The translations under genes were made by a program, and so were the position numbers. Under the pieces are notes generated by a model. That model was not told the DNA's origin, did no database searches, and was given only the letters and a program-made list of their open reading frames with translations. A stretch of DNA of 5,178 nucleotides from Betaproteobacteria bacterium (GTDB taxonomy: Bacteria; Pseudomonadota; Gammaproteobacteria; Burkholderiales; SG8-39), in the NCBI GenBank assembly GCA_012274205.1, contig JAAOZY010000175.1:1-5178 (forward strand), in the 5' to 3' direction. The stretch's first letter is position 1. Each line of letters begins with the position of its first letter. Positions 1-5,178 of this stretch are shown piece by piece.

Positions 1-1590
1 AATTACGTGCTCATGAGCTACGGCGAAGGCGCGGTGATGGGCGTGCCCGGCCATGACGAGCGCGACTATGCCTTCGCGCTGAAATACAAACTGCCGATCA
101 AATGTGTGATCCGCACGCCCGCGGGGGACAGCGTGCCCGAACCGTGGCGGCCGGAGTACGCCGAATACGGCAGCTGCGTCAATTCGGGCAAGTACGACGG
201 CCTGGCCTACGCCGAGGCGACCGATGCCATCGCCGCCGACCTGCGCGACCAGGGCCTGGGCGACAAGCAGGTGGTGTGGCGCCTGCGCGACTGGGGCATC
301 TCGCGCCAGCGCTACTGGGGCACGCCGATCCCGATCATTCATTGCAAGGACTGCGGCGCGGTGCCGGTGCCGGATGCGGACCTGCCGGTGGTGCTGCCCG
401 AGGACCTGGTGCCCGATGGCGCGGGCAATCCGCTCGCCAAACACGCGGCCTTTCTCGACTGCGCCTGCCCGCGCTGCGGCAAGCCGGCGCGGCGCGAGAC
501 CGACACCATGGACACTTTCGTCGACTCGTCCTGGTACTACATCCGCTATGCCTGTCCGGGCGCGGCGCAGATGGTGGATGCGCGCGTGAACTACTGGCTG
601 CCGGTCGATCAGTACATCGGCGGCATCGAGCACGCGATCCTGCATCTGCTGTATTCGCGCTTCTGGACCAAGGTGATGCGCGAGCTCGGCATGGTCGGGT
701 TCGGCGAGCCGTTCGCGAACCTGCTCACCCAGGGCATGGTGCTGAACGAGATCTACTTCAGGAAGAGCGGCGCCGGGCGCGTCAGCTACTACAATCCGGC
801 CGAGATCGAATGGCGCCTGGACGACAAGGGCCAGCGCGCCGAGGCCACGCTCAAGTCCGACGGCGAAGCGGTGGAGTCGGGCGGCATCGGCACCATGTCC
901 AAGTCGAAGAACAACGGCGTCGATCCGCAGTCGCTGATGGAAAACTACGGCGCCGACACCGCGCGCTTCTTCATGATGTTCGCGAGCCCGCCGGAGCAGA
1001 CGCTGGAGTGGTCCGACTCCGGCGTGCAGGGCGCGTTCCGCTTCCTCAAGCGCCTGTGGGCCTACGCCCATGAACACCGCGGCGAGTTCGGACAAGCCGC
1101 CCCGGCGGCCGCGCACCACGCCGGGCAGCGGCGCGAGATCCACCTGACGCTGAAGCAGGCGAACTACGACCTCGCCAAGCACCAGTTCAACACCGTCGCC
1201 TCGGCCTGCATGAAAATCCTGAACGCGCTGGAGCGCGCCCAGGGCGCGGGCGCGACCCTTGCCGAAGGCATGTCGATCCTGCTCAGGCTGCTGTCGCCGA
1301 TCGCGCCGCACATCACCCACGTGCTGTGGCGCGAGCTCGGCTACGGCGAAGACATCCTGCACGCGCCCTGGCCCGAGCCCGACCCGGCCGCGCTGGAGCA
1401 GGACGAGATCGAGCTGGTGGTGCAGGTGAACGGCAAGCTGCGCGGCAATATCCGCGTCGCCCGGACCGCCGGCAGGGACGCGATCGAAGCGGCGGCCGTC
1501 GCCAACGAGCAGGTGCAGAAATTCGTCGCCGGGCAGACGGTGAAGAAAATCGTGGTCGTCCCCGGCCGCCTGGTGAACGTGGTAGTTTGA
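1..1590 (+). CDS. leuS: Leucyl-tRNA synthetase, C-terminal part (5' truncated by window)
   Basis: Cytoplasmic class I aminoacyl-tRNA synthetase that charges tRNA-Leu with leucine. The frame is open from base 1, so the start and the HIGH motif lie upstream; 529 codons are visible out of about 860 usual for the family. Visible in order: the end of the CP1 editing domain with VPGHDERD (46-66), whose second Asp matches the conserved editing Asp (Asp345 in E. coli); DWGISRQRYWGTPIPII (289-339) of the catalytic core; a zinc-ribbon-like insert with cysteines at 343, 352, 460, 466 and 475; DTFVDSSWYYIRY (511-549); the signature loop read as TMSKS (892-906); an anticodon-binding helical domain (about 1050-1330); and the C-terminal domain with VQVNGKLRG, ending in VPGRLVNVVV. 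The first Lys of KMSKS is Thr here, while the second, catalytically more important Lys is kept. lptE and holA follow on the same strand, the usual proteobacterial order. Identification is very secure. Confidence 0.98.
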   Translation, partial: NYVLMSYGEGAVMGVPGHDERDYAFALKYKLPIKCVIRTPAGDSVPEPWRPEYAEYGSCVNSGKYDGLAYAEATDAIAADLRDQGLGDKQVVWRLRDWGISRQRYWGTPIPIIHCKDCGAVPVPDADLPVVLPEDLVPDGAGNPLAKHAAFLDCACPRCGKPARRETDTMDTFVDSSWYYIRYACPGAAQMVDARVNYWLPVDQYIGGIEHAILHLLYSRFWTKVMRELGMVGFGEPFANLLTQGMVLNEIYFRKSGAGRVSYYNPAEIEWRLDDKGQRAEATLKSDGEAVESGGIGTMSKSKNNGVDPQSLMENYGADTARFFMMFASPPEQTLEWSDSGVQGAFRFLKRLWAYAHEHRGEFGQAAPAAAHHAGQRREIHLTLKQANYDLAKHQFNTVASACMKILNALERAQGAGATLAEGMSILLRLLSPIAPHITHVLWRELGYGEDILHAPWPEPDPAALEQDEIELVVQVNGKLRGNIRVARTAGRDAIEAAAVANEQVQKFVAGQTVKKIVVVPGRLVNVVV

Positions 1591-1605
1591 ACGCGCAGGA
1601 TTTGC

Positions 1606-1609
1606 GGAG
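1606..1609 (+). promoter_or_regulatory. Shine-Dalgarno GGAG, possibly the displaced lptE ribosome-binding site
   Basis: GGAG lies 5 nt before an ATG at 1615. That ATG opens only a 15-codon frame (MTKSPLQNEILERPI, stop TAG at 1660-1662). The real lptE start at 1724 has no comparable motif at a normal distance. If 1617-1723 were absent, GGAG would sit 7 nt before the lptE ATG, an ideal spacing. The motif is seen directly; its role as the former lptE site is inference. Confidence 0.45.
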
Positions 1610-1616
1610 CATTGAT

Positions 1617-1720
1617 GACCAAGAGCCCGTTGCAAAATGAAATTTTGGAACGTCCAATTTAGGGGAGCATGAGGGGATACGCCCCGAAGGAAGTCCCCTT
1701 GGGGGATTTCCCCTCATATC
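1617..1720. repeat. Putative palindromic interspersed repeat (MITE/REP-like) between leuS and lptE
   Basis: This stretch differs from everything around it. The part at 1621-1660 is only about 38% G+C in a roughly 70% window. It is followed by runs of G and C forming nested inverted repeats. The outer arms are ATGAGGGGA (1669-1677) and TCCCCTCAT (1709-1717), a perfect 9-bp match. An inner stem, 1691-1698 with 1702-1709, closes on a 3-nt loop. An alternative pairing joins GGGG 1673-1676 with CCCC 1682-1685. A small AT hairpin, CAAAAT/ATTTTG (1633-1638 with 1642-1647), precedes them. GAT occurs on both sides (1614-1616 and 1721-1723), which could be a 3-bp target duplication or chance. No transposase is present, so if mobile it would be non-autonomous. 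Boundaries are approximate. The stretch could instead be an old native regulatory leader. Confidence 0.5.
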
Positions 1721-1734
1721 GATATGAAGTCTAA
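1669..1734 (+). other. Possible 21-codon leader ORF overlapping the lptE start
   Basis: ATG at 1669 opens a frame beginning MRGYAPKEVPLGDF and ending with TAA at 1732-1734, which runs 11 bases past the first base of the lptE start codon. AGGGGAG (1661-1667) precedes it but almost touches the ATG, so the spacing is poor. Such an overlap could couple lptE translation to the leader by re-initiation, which would matter because lptE has no good ribosome site of its own. The frame lies inside the palindromic element and may be fortuitous. Confidence 0.2.
1714..1727. repeat. 14-bp perfect palindrome covering the lptE start codon
   Basis: TCATATCGATATGA is its own reverse complement and contains the lptE ATG (1724-1726). 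It abuts and partly overlaps the right arm of the G/C-run inverted repeat. It could be the end of that element, a protein-binding site, or an RNA hairpin limiting access to the start codon. Its role is unknown. Confidence 0.6.
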
Positions 1735-2251
1735 TCTCGCGACCGTGTTACTGGTGCTCCTCACCGCCGCCTGCGGCTTCCAGCTGCGCGGGCAGGCCAG
1801 CCTGCCGTTCGAGACCCTGTACGTCGCGATCCCCGCGACGTCGCCGCTGGGAATCGAACTCAAGCGCAACATCATCGCCGGCACCCACACCAGGCTGGTG
1901 AACGATGCGGCGCAGGCGCAGGCGATATTCGAACTGGTTTCCGAGGAGCCGCAAAAGACCATTCTTTCCTTCGACACCACCGGCCGCGTGCGCGAATTCC
2001 AGCTGCGCTATCGCGTCGCCTTCCGCGTGCACGACGCGCGCGGCCGCGATTACCTGCCGCAAAGCGAGATCAGGCTCACGCGCGACATTTCCTTCAACGA
2101 CGCGCAGGTGCTGTCCAAGGAATCCGAGGAAGAGCTGCTGTTCCGCGACATGCAAAGCGACATGGTGCAGCAGATACTGCGCCGCCTCGCCGCGGCGCCG
2201 GCGCAGCCGATCGAGTTCGAAGCCAGGCCGAAAGATGCAGCTGCGCGCTGA
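1724..2251 (+). CDS. lptE: LPS-assembly lipoprotein LptE
   Basis: Outer-membrane lipoprotein that plugs the LptD barrel and helps deliver lipopolysaccharide to the cell surface. The 175-residue product (E. coli LptE has 193) begins with a short lipoprotein signal, residues 1-16, and the lipobox LTAAC with the acylated Cys at residue 17, followed by GFQLRG, the typical start of mature LptE. LSFDTTGRVREFQLRYRV (81-98) and the stretch around residues 110-155 match the family's strand and C-terminal helix region. The lipobox has Thr at -3, where Leu is more usual. The ATG at 1724 is chosen because it gives the signal peptide and because an in-frame TGA at 1670 excludes earlier ATG/GTG/TTG starts. 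No Shine-Dalgarno lies at normal distance; the nearest purine run (GAAGGAAG, 1686-1693) ends 30 nt away. The gene follows leuS and overlaps holA, so co-transcription is likely. Confidence 0.93.
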   Translation: MKSNLATVLLVLLTAACGFQLRGQASLPFETLYVAIPATSPLGIELKRNIIAGTHTRLVNDAAQAQAIFELVSEEPQKTILSFDTTGRVREFQLRYRVAFRVHDARGRDYLPQSEIRLTRDISFNDAQVLSKESEEELLFRDMQSDMVQQILRRLAAAPAQPIEFEARPKDAAAR

Positions 2252-3242
2252 AGAGCTCGAGCGCCATCTTGCGCGCGGCCTGGCGCCGCGCTATGTGATC
2301 CACGGCGACGAACCGCTGCAGTCCCTCGAAGCGGCCGACACGATCCGCGCCCACGCCCGCGCCCAGGGATACGCCGAGCGCGAAGTGCTCACGGTCGAGC
2401 GCAGCTTCGACTGGAGCCAGCTCGCCGCGAGCGGCGCCAATCTGTCGCTGTTCTCGTCGAAAAAACTGGTGGAGCTGCGCATCCCCGGCGGCAAGCCCGG
2501 CACCGACGGCGCAGCCGCCATCGTGCAGTATTGCGCCGCGCCGCTTGCGGACGTGCTCACCATCGTGAGTCTGCCGCGGCTGGACCGCAGATCCCAGGAT
2601 ACGGCCTGGTTCAAGGCGCTCACGCGCGCGGGCGCGCTAATCAACACCTTTCAGGTGGAGCGCGCGCAGCTGCCGCAATGGATCGCAGCGCGCCTCGCGC
2701 GGCAGAAGCAGAAAGCGGGGCGCGAGACGCTGCAGTTCCTCGCCGACAGCGTCGAGGGCAACCTGCTCGCCGCGCACCAGGAAATCCAGAAACTGGGACT
2801 GTTGTTTGCGCCGGGCGAACTCGACTTCGACGCGGTGTGTGGCGCCGTGCTCAACGTCGCGCGCTACGATGCATTCAGGCTGAACGAGGCGATGCTGGCG
2901 GGCGACAAGGCGCGCCTCGCGCGCATGCTCGATGGCCTGAAGAGCGAAGGCGAGGCGCCGCCGAAGATACTGTGGGTCCTGGCCGAGGAGATTCGCGCGG
3001 TGGCCAAGGTGCAGGCGGGCCTCGCGCAGGGCGAGGACCTGCAGCGGCTCTACGCCGGCAACCGCGTCTGGGGCGAAGCGCGCCAGCGCGCGGTGGTCGC
3101 GGCCGCGCGCCGGCTGAAATCCGGCGCACTGGGCGAAGCGCTGCGCCACGCCGCGCGCATCGACCACACCGTCAAGGGCCTCGCGCGCGGCGACGTCTGG
3201 GACGAACTGCTGCAGCTGTGCCTGCGCTTCGCACCCAGTTGA
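2235..3242 (+). CDS. holA: DNA polymerase III subunit delta
   Basis: The delta subunit is the part of the clamp loader that opens the beta sliding clamp so it can be placed on primed DNA. The 335-residue product is close to E. coli HolA (343). Family features seen: YVIHGDEPLQSLEAADTIR (residues 20-38), the N-terminal AAA+-like fold entry without a working Walker A as is normal for delta; LFSSKKLVELRIPGGKPG (72-89), the region that contacts the beta clamp; FLADSVEGNLLAAHQEIQKL (168-187); and the C-terminal collar domain with EGEAPPKILWVLAEEIRAV (238-256) and WDELLQLCL (322-330). The ATG at 2235 is preferred because the homologous N-terminus begins there. It overlaps the lptE 3' end by 17 bp, with a weak AGG 7 nt upstream, suggesting translational coupling to lptE. 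The frame is also open further upstream, but that part is only a shadow of lptE. Confidence 0.95.
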   Translation: MQLRAEELERHLARGLAPRYVIHGDEPLQSLEAADTIRAHARAQGYAEREVLTVERSFDWSQLAASGANLSLFSSKKLVELRIPGGKPGTDGAAAIVQYCAAPLADVLTIVSLPRLDRRSQDTAWFKALTRAGALINTFQVERAQLPQWIAARLARQKQKAGRETLQFLADSVEGNLLAAHQEIQKLGLLFAPGELDFDAVCGAVLNVARYDAFRLNEAMLAGDKARLARMLDGLKSEGEAPPKILWVLAEEIRAVAKVQAGLAQGEDLQRLYAGNRVWGEARQRAVVAAARRLKSGALGEALRHAARIDHTVKGLARGDVWDELLQLCLRFAPS

Positions 3243-3276
3243 CCGGTACGCGGAATTACTTTAGCGTTGACGCATC

Positions 3277-3300
3277 CCGCGCCCGCCACCGGCGGCGCGG
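3277..3300 (+). terminator. Strong GC hairpin after holA (terminator or 5' UTR structure)
   Basis: Left arm 3277-3287 pairs with right arm 3291-3300: ten G:C pairs, one unpaired C at 3282, and a 3-nt ACC loop. It starts 34 nt after the holA stop and ends 33 nt before the next start codon. No T-run follows (CTGCTTCATCC), so it is not a classical intrinsic terminator. It may stabilise the 3' end of the leuS-lptE-holA message or structure the leader of the downstream gene. Confidence 0.4.
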
Positions 3301-3323
3301 CTGCTTCATCCACTCAACAGGCA

Positions 3324-3329
3324 AGAGGA
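3324..3329 (+). promoter_or_regulatory. Ribosome-binding site of the small secreted-protein gene
   Basis: AGAGGA ends 4 nt before the ATG at 3334 (GAGG core 5 nt away). It is the clearest Shine-Dalgarno of any gene start visible in the window and supports this small frame as a real gene. Confidence 0.7.
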
Positions 3330-3333
3330 TCAC

Positions 3334-3600
3334 ATGACCAAACAACTGTTAGCGCTGGCCCTTGCATGCGCCCTGTCATCGCTCAGCCCGATCGCGCTTG
3401 CCGGCAAGCCCTGCCCGTGGAACGACAAGCAGCTGCCCGAACAATCCAGGGTATGCAAGGCCGGCACCATGCAGCAGTGCAAGGATGGCCAGTGGGAAAG
3501 CACGGGCATCAAGTGCACGGCCAGGCTGCGCGAAGGCGATCGCGCCGATGTGCTCGGCGCGCGCGATCGCATCATTGCGCGCATCGCACCGGCGTCCTGA
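3334..3600 (+). CDS. Small secreted four-cysteine protein, function unknown
   Basis: I do not recognise the family. The 88-residue product has a convincing Sec signal peptide: MTK, a hydrophobic stretch at residues 5-22, and a likely cut after ALA at 23. The mature part, about 65 residues, would be periplasmic or secreted. It carries four cysteines at 27, 41, 49 and 61, with spacing C-x13-C-x7-C-x11-C, and two tryptophans (29 and 54), within motifs such as CPWNDKQL, SRVCKAGTMQQC and GQWESTGIKC. This looks like a small disulfide-stabilised domain of two similar hairpins. It vaguely recalls short periplasmic proteins of the DUF1496/YnjH kind, but I cannot confirm this. The tail from residue 62 is charged and Ala/Arg-rich. 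A good ribosome site precedes the ATG. The gene sits alone between a hairpin after holA and a convergent gene, so it probably has its own promoter; I could not place one. Confidence 0.8.
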   Translation: MTKQLLALALACALSSLSPIALAGKPCPWNDKQLPEQSRVCKAGTMQQCKDGQWESTGIKCTARLREGDRADVLGARDRIIARIAPAS

Positions 3601-3616
3601 ACGCCGCGCGGGGCGC

Positions 3617-3640
3617 GCGGCCGGGATTACAACCGGCCGC
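3617..3640. terminator. Stem-loop between convergent genes, possible bidirectional terminator
   Basis: GCGGCCGG (3617-3624) pairs perfectly with CCGGCCGC (3633-3640), giving 8 bp around an 8-nt loop, GATTACAA. It lies 16 nt after the small gene's stop and 26 nt beyond the stop of the minus-strand gene, where a terminator shared by converging transcripts is expected. Neither strand has a T-run after the stem, so its efficiency is uncertain. Confidence 0.5.
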
Positions 3641-3666
3641 CACCGCAGTCGTGCGAATCAGTCCGC

Positions 3667-5178
3667 TTAGCGCCGCGCAGTAGCCGCGCGCGCCGCGAAT
3701 CCGGCCGCGTCCGCATCCAGCTTCAGCAACAGCACACCCGCGCTTGCGGGCTGGCGCGCGCCCGGCCCGGACTGCGGCGCCGCCTGCCTGACGGCCGGGG
3801 CCTCGGCCTCGCCGGCGCGCCGCTGCCACAGCGCCTGCGCGCCCAGGCCCAGCGCGAACGCAAGCAGCAGCGCGGCTGGTGCCGAAAGTGGGCGCACACC
3901 GGCGCCGGCGCGCCTGAGCCATCCCAGCCTGCGCGCGCCTGCGGCCTGGGCGCGTGCCGCGCTATCCGCGCGCCGCTGTAGCGCGAGCGCCGCCGCCTCC
4001 GCGCGCAAGCGCGCAGTTTGCACAGCCGCCGCCACGGCGGCCTGCTCCGCCTGCAGTTTCTTCCGTTCCGATTCGGCACGCGCCAGTTGCGCCTGCAAGC
4101 GCGCACGCGCCTTGTCCTCGGTGCGGCGCTCGCTGCGCTCGCGCGCTTGCGCCTGCTCGCGCGCCTGTTCCATCGCCGCCAGCGCTGCGCGCGCCGTCTG
4201 TTCTGCGGCGGCTTCGACGCTCTCGCGCGCTTCGCTCGCCCGGGTCGCCGCCAACTCCGCCGCTGCGCGCTCAGTCGCGGCCGACTGCGCTGCGCGCTCC
4301 GCGGCCGCGCGACGCTGCGCCGATTGCCCGGCCTCGCGCTCCGCCGACTCCCGCGCGTGCGCCTGTTGCGCCGCCGCGCCCTCTTCCGCCACACGACGCT
4401 CGAGCGTCGCGAGTGCTTCCACTTCGCGCGCGATGCGCTGGCGCGCCGCCTCGGCCGCCGCGGCGTCGGCACGCGCGCGCTCTTGCGCCTGCCGTTCCGC
4501 CTGCTGTTCGGCATCGATGCGCTCCTGCGCCGCTGCATCCAGGCGGCGCTCCTGTTCGGCACGCTCTTGCGCCAGCGCTTGCGCCGCGGCTTCTGCTTCG
4601 ACCTGCGCCGCGGCTGCGGCAGCCAATTCGCGTTCCCCGCGTTCGCGCTCGCGCGCGGCGGCAAGCGCCTGCTCCTCCGCCTCGATACGCGCTTTCGCCG
4701 CCGCTTCGGCACCCTGCGCGAGCGCAATTGCGTCTTCTGCCTGCTGCCGTGCACGCGCCTCGGATTCGCGGCGCGCGCGGGCCACGCGTTCGGCTTCCTG
4801 TTCGCTGCGCTCGCGCTCCGCAGCCGCTGTGGCGGCGGCCGCTTCCGCCTGCCCGCGCCCGCGCGCGCACATCTCCGCCTCGGCTTCGGCGGCTACCCGT
4901 TCATCGGCGCATTGCGCCAGCGCCCGCTGCGCCGCTTCGCGTTCCCGCGCTGCCGCCAGCGCAAGTTCCTGAGCCTGCGCGCGGGCCCTTGCGGCTTCGG
5001 TTGCGCGCTGCTCCTGTGCGGTTCGCTCCTGCGCGCTGTGCGCGGCATTCGCTTCGGCTTGCGCGCGTTCGCGCTCCACCTGCGCCGCCTCTTCCTCCGC
5101 GCGTGTTCGGTCGGCTTCGGCGCGGGCCGCCGCTGCGTCTGCCGCCGCGCGCGCCTGTGCCTGTTCCGCGGCCAGCAT
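3667..5178 (-). CDS. Alanine-rich coiled-coil protein with C-terminal membrane anchor (N-terminus outside window)
   Basis: Function not recognised. The frame runs off the right edge; the ATG at 5176-5178 sits exactly at the border and need not be the start. Of the first 400 visible residues about 38% are Ala (151 by hand count), the rest being mostly Glu, Arg and Gln. There is no proline before residue 430, no aromatic before Trp420, and only four lysines before residue 430. This is one very long helix or coiled coil. Larger hydrophobics are sparse, with local heptad spacing (Ile249, Leu256, Val263). A basic stretch (residues 416-429) leads into one hydrophobic segment at 431-451, then a tail of about 52 residues: first Pro/Ala/Gln-rich, then LLLKLDADAAGFAARAA. 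Positive-inside logic puts the helix in the cytoplasm and the tail outside, although arginines also follow the segment. TolA-like or scaffold roles are possible but unproven. Stop TAA is at 3669-3667. Confidence 0.8.
   Translation of the reverse strand: MLAAEQAQARAAADAAAARAEADRTRAEEEAAQVERERAQAEANAAHSAQERTAQEQRATEAARARAQAQELALAAAREREAAQRALAQCADERVAAEAEAEMCARGRGQAEAAAATAAAERERSEQEAERVARARRESEARARQQAEDAIALAQGAEAAAKARIEAEEQALAAARERERGERELAAAAAAQVEAEAAAQALAQERAEQERRLDAAAQERIDAEQQAERQAQERARADAAAAEAARQRIAREVEALATLERRVAEEGAAAQQAHARESAEREAGQSAQRRAAAERAAQSAATERAAAELAATRASEARESVEAAAEQTARAALAAMEQAREQAQARERSERRTEDKARARLQAQLARAESERKKLQAEQAAVAAAVQTARLRAEAAALALQRRADSAARAQAAGARRLGWLRRAGAGVRPLSAPAALLLAFALGLGAQALWQRRAGEAEAPAVRQAAPQSGPGARQPASAGVLLLKLDADAAGFAARAATARR

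Noticed and set aside
1691..1709. Inner hairpin of the spacer as an intrinsic terminator for leuS
   Set aside because: Only three T follow the GGGG arm and then CCCC, and the next gene of the conserved block begins at once. A terminator here would cut off lptE.
1313..1717. 134-codon minus-strand frame covering the leuS 3' end and the spacer
   Set aside because: Most of it is an Arg/Pro/Ala-rich antisense shadow of leuS. Only its first part lies in the palindromic element, and there is no independent sign of coding.
3239..3272. Possible promoter boxes (TTGACC at 3239, TTGACG at 3267) for the small secreted-protein gene
   Set aside because: No acceptable -10 box lies 16-18 bp downstream of either; the region after 3272 is almost pure G/C. 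A non-sigma70 promoter remains possible.
2531..3337. 268-codon plus-strand frame overlapping holA
   Set aside because: Its Arg/Gly/Ala-rich translation has no family features, and holA in another frame is unambiguous.
3723..4754. 343-codon minus-strand frame inside the coiled-coil gene
   Set aside because: It is almost entirely Arg/Ser/Ala, implausible as a protein, and is a frame shadow of the longer gene.
4112..4972. 286-codon plus-strand frame opposite the coiled-coil gene
   Set aside because: It translates to Ser/Ala/Cys/Arg runs with no domain pattern. It is the antisense image of GC-rich Ala/Arg/Glu codons, whereas the minus frame gives a coherent helix plus membrane segment.
3667..5178. 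CRISPR or exact tandem repeat in the repetitive-looking right third
   Set aside because: The recurring gcgctcgcgc-type words have irregular spacing and no constant repeat or spacer. They reflect biased codons for Ala, Arg and Glu in a helical protein.

Overview
The window is GC-rich chromosomal DNA (about 70% G+C by eye). It most resembles a betaproteobacterium or a close relative: the LeuRS, LptE and HolA proteins read like betaproteobacterial members of their families, and the order leuS-lptE-holA is a conserved proteobacterial block. The species cannot be named from the sequence.

Layout. Positions 1-1590 (+) hold the C-terminal 529 codons of leucyl-tRNA synthetase (leuS), whose N-terminus lies outside the window. 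Positions 1591-1723 are a compositionally odd spacer: an AT-rich stretch, then a G/C-run palindromic element, ending in a 14-bp palindrome that contains the lptE start codon. lptE (1724-2251, +) encodes the outer-membrane lipoprotein of the LPS export machine. It overlaps holA (2235-3242, +), the delta subunit of the DNA polymerase III clamp loader, by 17 bp. A strong GC hairpin (3277-3300) separates this block from a small gene (3334-3600, +) for a secreted four-cysteine protein of unknown function. A second stem-loop (3617-3640) lies between that gene and a convergent minus-strand gene (3667-5178, running off the right edge). The minus-strand gene encodes an extremely alanine-rich, proline-free helical protein with one C-terminal membrane anchor.

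How the parts relate. leuS, lptE and holA are housekeeping genes with unrelated roles (tRNA charging, LPS transport, replication) that are kept together and probably co-transcribed. To the right of the first hairpin the genes are no longer part of the conserved block.

The most notable observations are three. First, the spacer before lptE looks like an inserted palindromic repeat that moved the native lptE ribosome-binding site away: deleting 1617-1723 would put a GGAG motif 7 nt from the lptE ATG. Second, the small secreted cysteine protein is unrecognised. Third, the membrane-anchored Ala/Glu/Arg/Gln coiled-coil protein is also unrecognised. I found no RNA gene, CRISPR array, transposase or prophage gene.
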